Source: Astrobacterium formosum
Lineage (GTDB): Bacteria; Pseudomonadota; Alphaproteobacteria; Rhizobiales; Xanthobacteraceae
Assembly (NCBI GenBank): GCA_030848545.1
Contig: JAVDCA010000007.1
Coordinates: forward strand, 1 to 64,000
DNA: 64,000 bases
Direction of reading: 5' to 3'
Shown here: positions 63,901 to 64,000 of the stretch, piece after piece
Numbering within the stretch: position 1 is the stretch's first letter
Layout: every line of letters starts with the position of its first letter
The notes under the pieces: model-generated
What the model was told of the DNA's origin: nothing
Database searches by the model: none
What the model saw: the letters and a program-made list of their open reading frames with translations, nothing else
Made by a program: the position numbers and the translations under genes

Positions 63901-64000
63901 CTATTCCGCCGGCTTGCTCTCCGTACCCGCGGCCGTAGCCGCGGCTTGCGCCTTCTTCTCCACGAACTTCACCGCAAAGATCGATCCCTCGTAGAGGATC
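63901..64000 (-). CDS. tatC: Sec-independent translocase TatC, 3' end only
   Basis: Only the last 32 codons are inside the window. They read ILYEGSIFAVKFVEKKAQAA and end TESKPAE before a TAG (63901-63903), matching the C-terminal tail of alphaproteobacterial TatC (LYE-x-SIF followed by a basic/Ala-rich tail). The order tatC-serS-surE supports the call. The gene continues beyond position 64000. Confidence 0.8.
   Translation of the reverse strand, partial: ILYEGSIFAVKFVEKKAQAAATAAGTESKPAE

Overview
The window is high-GC chromosomal DNA from an alphaproteobacterium, most likely a member of the Hyphomicrobiales (Bradyrhizobium/Xanthobacteraceae-like). The evidence is the gene orders tatC-serS-surE-pcm-LysM/M23 and yajC-secD-secF-Mth938-phytoene synthase-like-trmFO, two LexA boxes of the alphaproteobacterial form GTTC-N7-GTTC, a DUF3551 secreted protein, frequent GTG/TTG starts, and several families of palindromic repeats typical of that group. 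No rRNA, tRNA, CRISPR array or intact insertion sequence was seen.

Layout. 1-1.83 kb is a decayed prophage edge: a small DNA-binding protein translationally coupled to a 42-residue membrane protein on the minus strand, and frameshifted phage gene remnants on the plus strand. 2-3.7 kb holds a polytopic membrane protein and a broken NAD-dependent dehydrogenase. 4-5 kb has a ribbon-helix-helix protein and diacylglycerol kinase. 5.2-9.4 kb is a compact four-gene minus-strand signalling operon: periplasmic binding protein, hybrid histidine kinase with HPt, PilZ protein, single-domain response regulator. 9.6-14.1 kb is tgt, queA, two cyclophilins flanking a small secreted protein, and coaD. gyrA, marC, a DUF4142 protein and ssb follow.

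20-28 kb is organised around DNA repair and then becomes accessory. ssb and uvrA each have a LexA box, with an SMP-30-type gene between them. uvrA carries an in-frame palindromic repeat, and its 3' end is partly duplicated downstream. Beyond that lie an AT-richer frameshifted gene, a DUF433/DUF5615 toxin-antitoxin pair, an NAD(P)-binding protein and an AAA ATPase. 28-50 kb is a patchwork of mostly single genes: GST, ion channel with zinc ribbon, rhodanese, AlkD, hydrolase, methyltransferase, HU, sodium:solute symporter, free-standing carboxyltransferase, SDR, CorA, DTW protein, two small GNAT proteins, small secreted proteins, MaoC hydratase, MFS, Ntn hydrolase, DJ-1/PfpI protein and DUF1127.

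51-64 kb is core again: trmFO, homologues of the two complex I assembly factors NDUFAF6 and NDUFAF3, secF-secD-yajC, a DUF815 ATPase, a LysM/degenerate-LytM lipoprotein, pcm, a CheY-like regulator, surE, serS and the 3' end of tatC. Palindromic repeats lie between several of these last genes.

The most interesting items are the binding protein/kinase/PilZ/regulator operon, the repeat inserted in frame in uvrA with a sequence-related extragenic copy, the partial uvrA duplication, the frameshifted gene at 25.4-25.75 kb, and the Tgt that seems to lack most of its zinc ligands.
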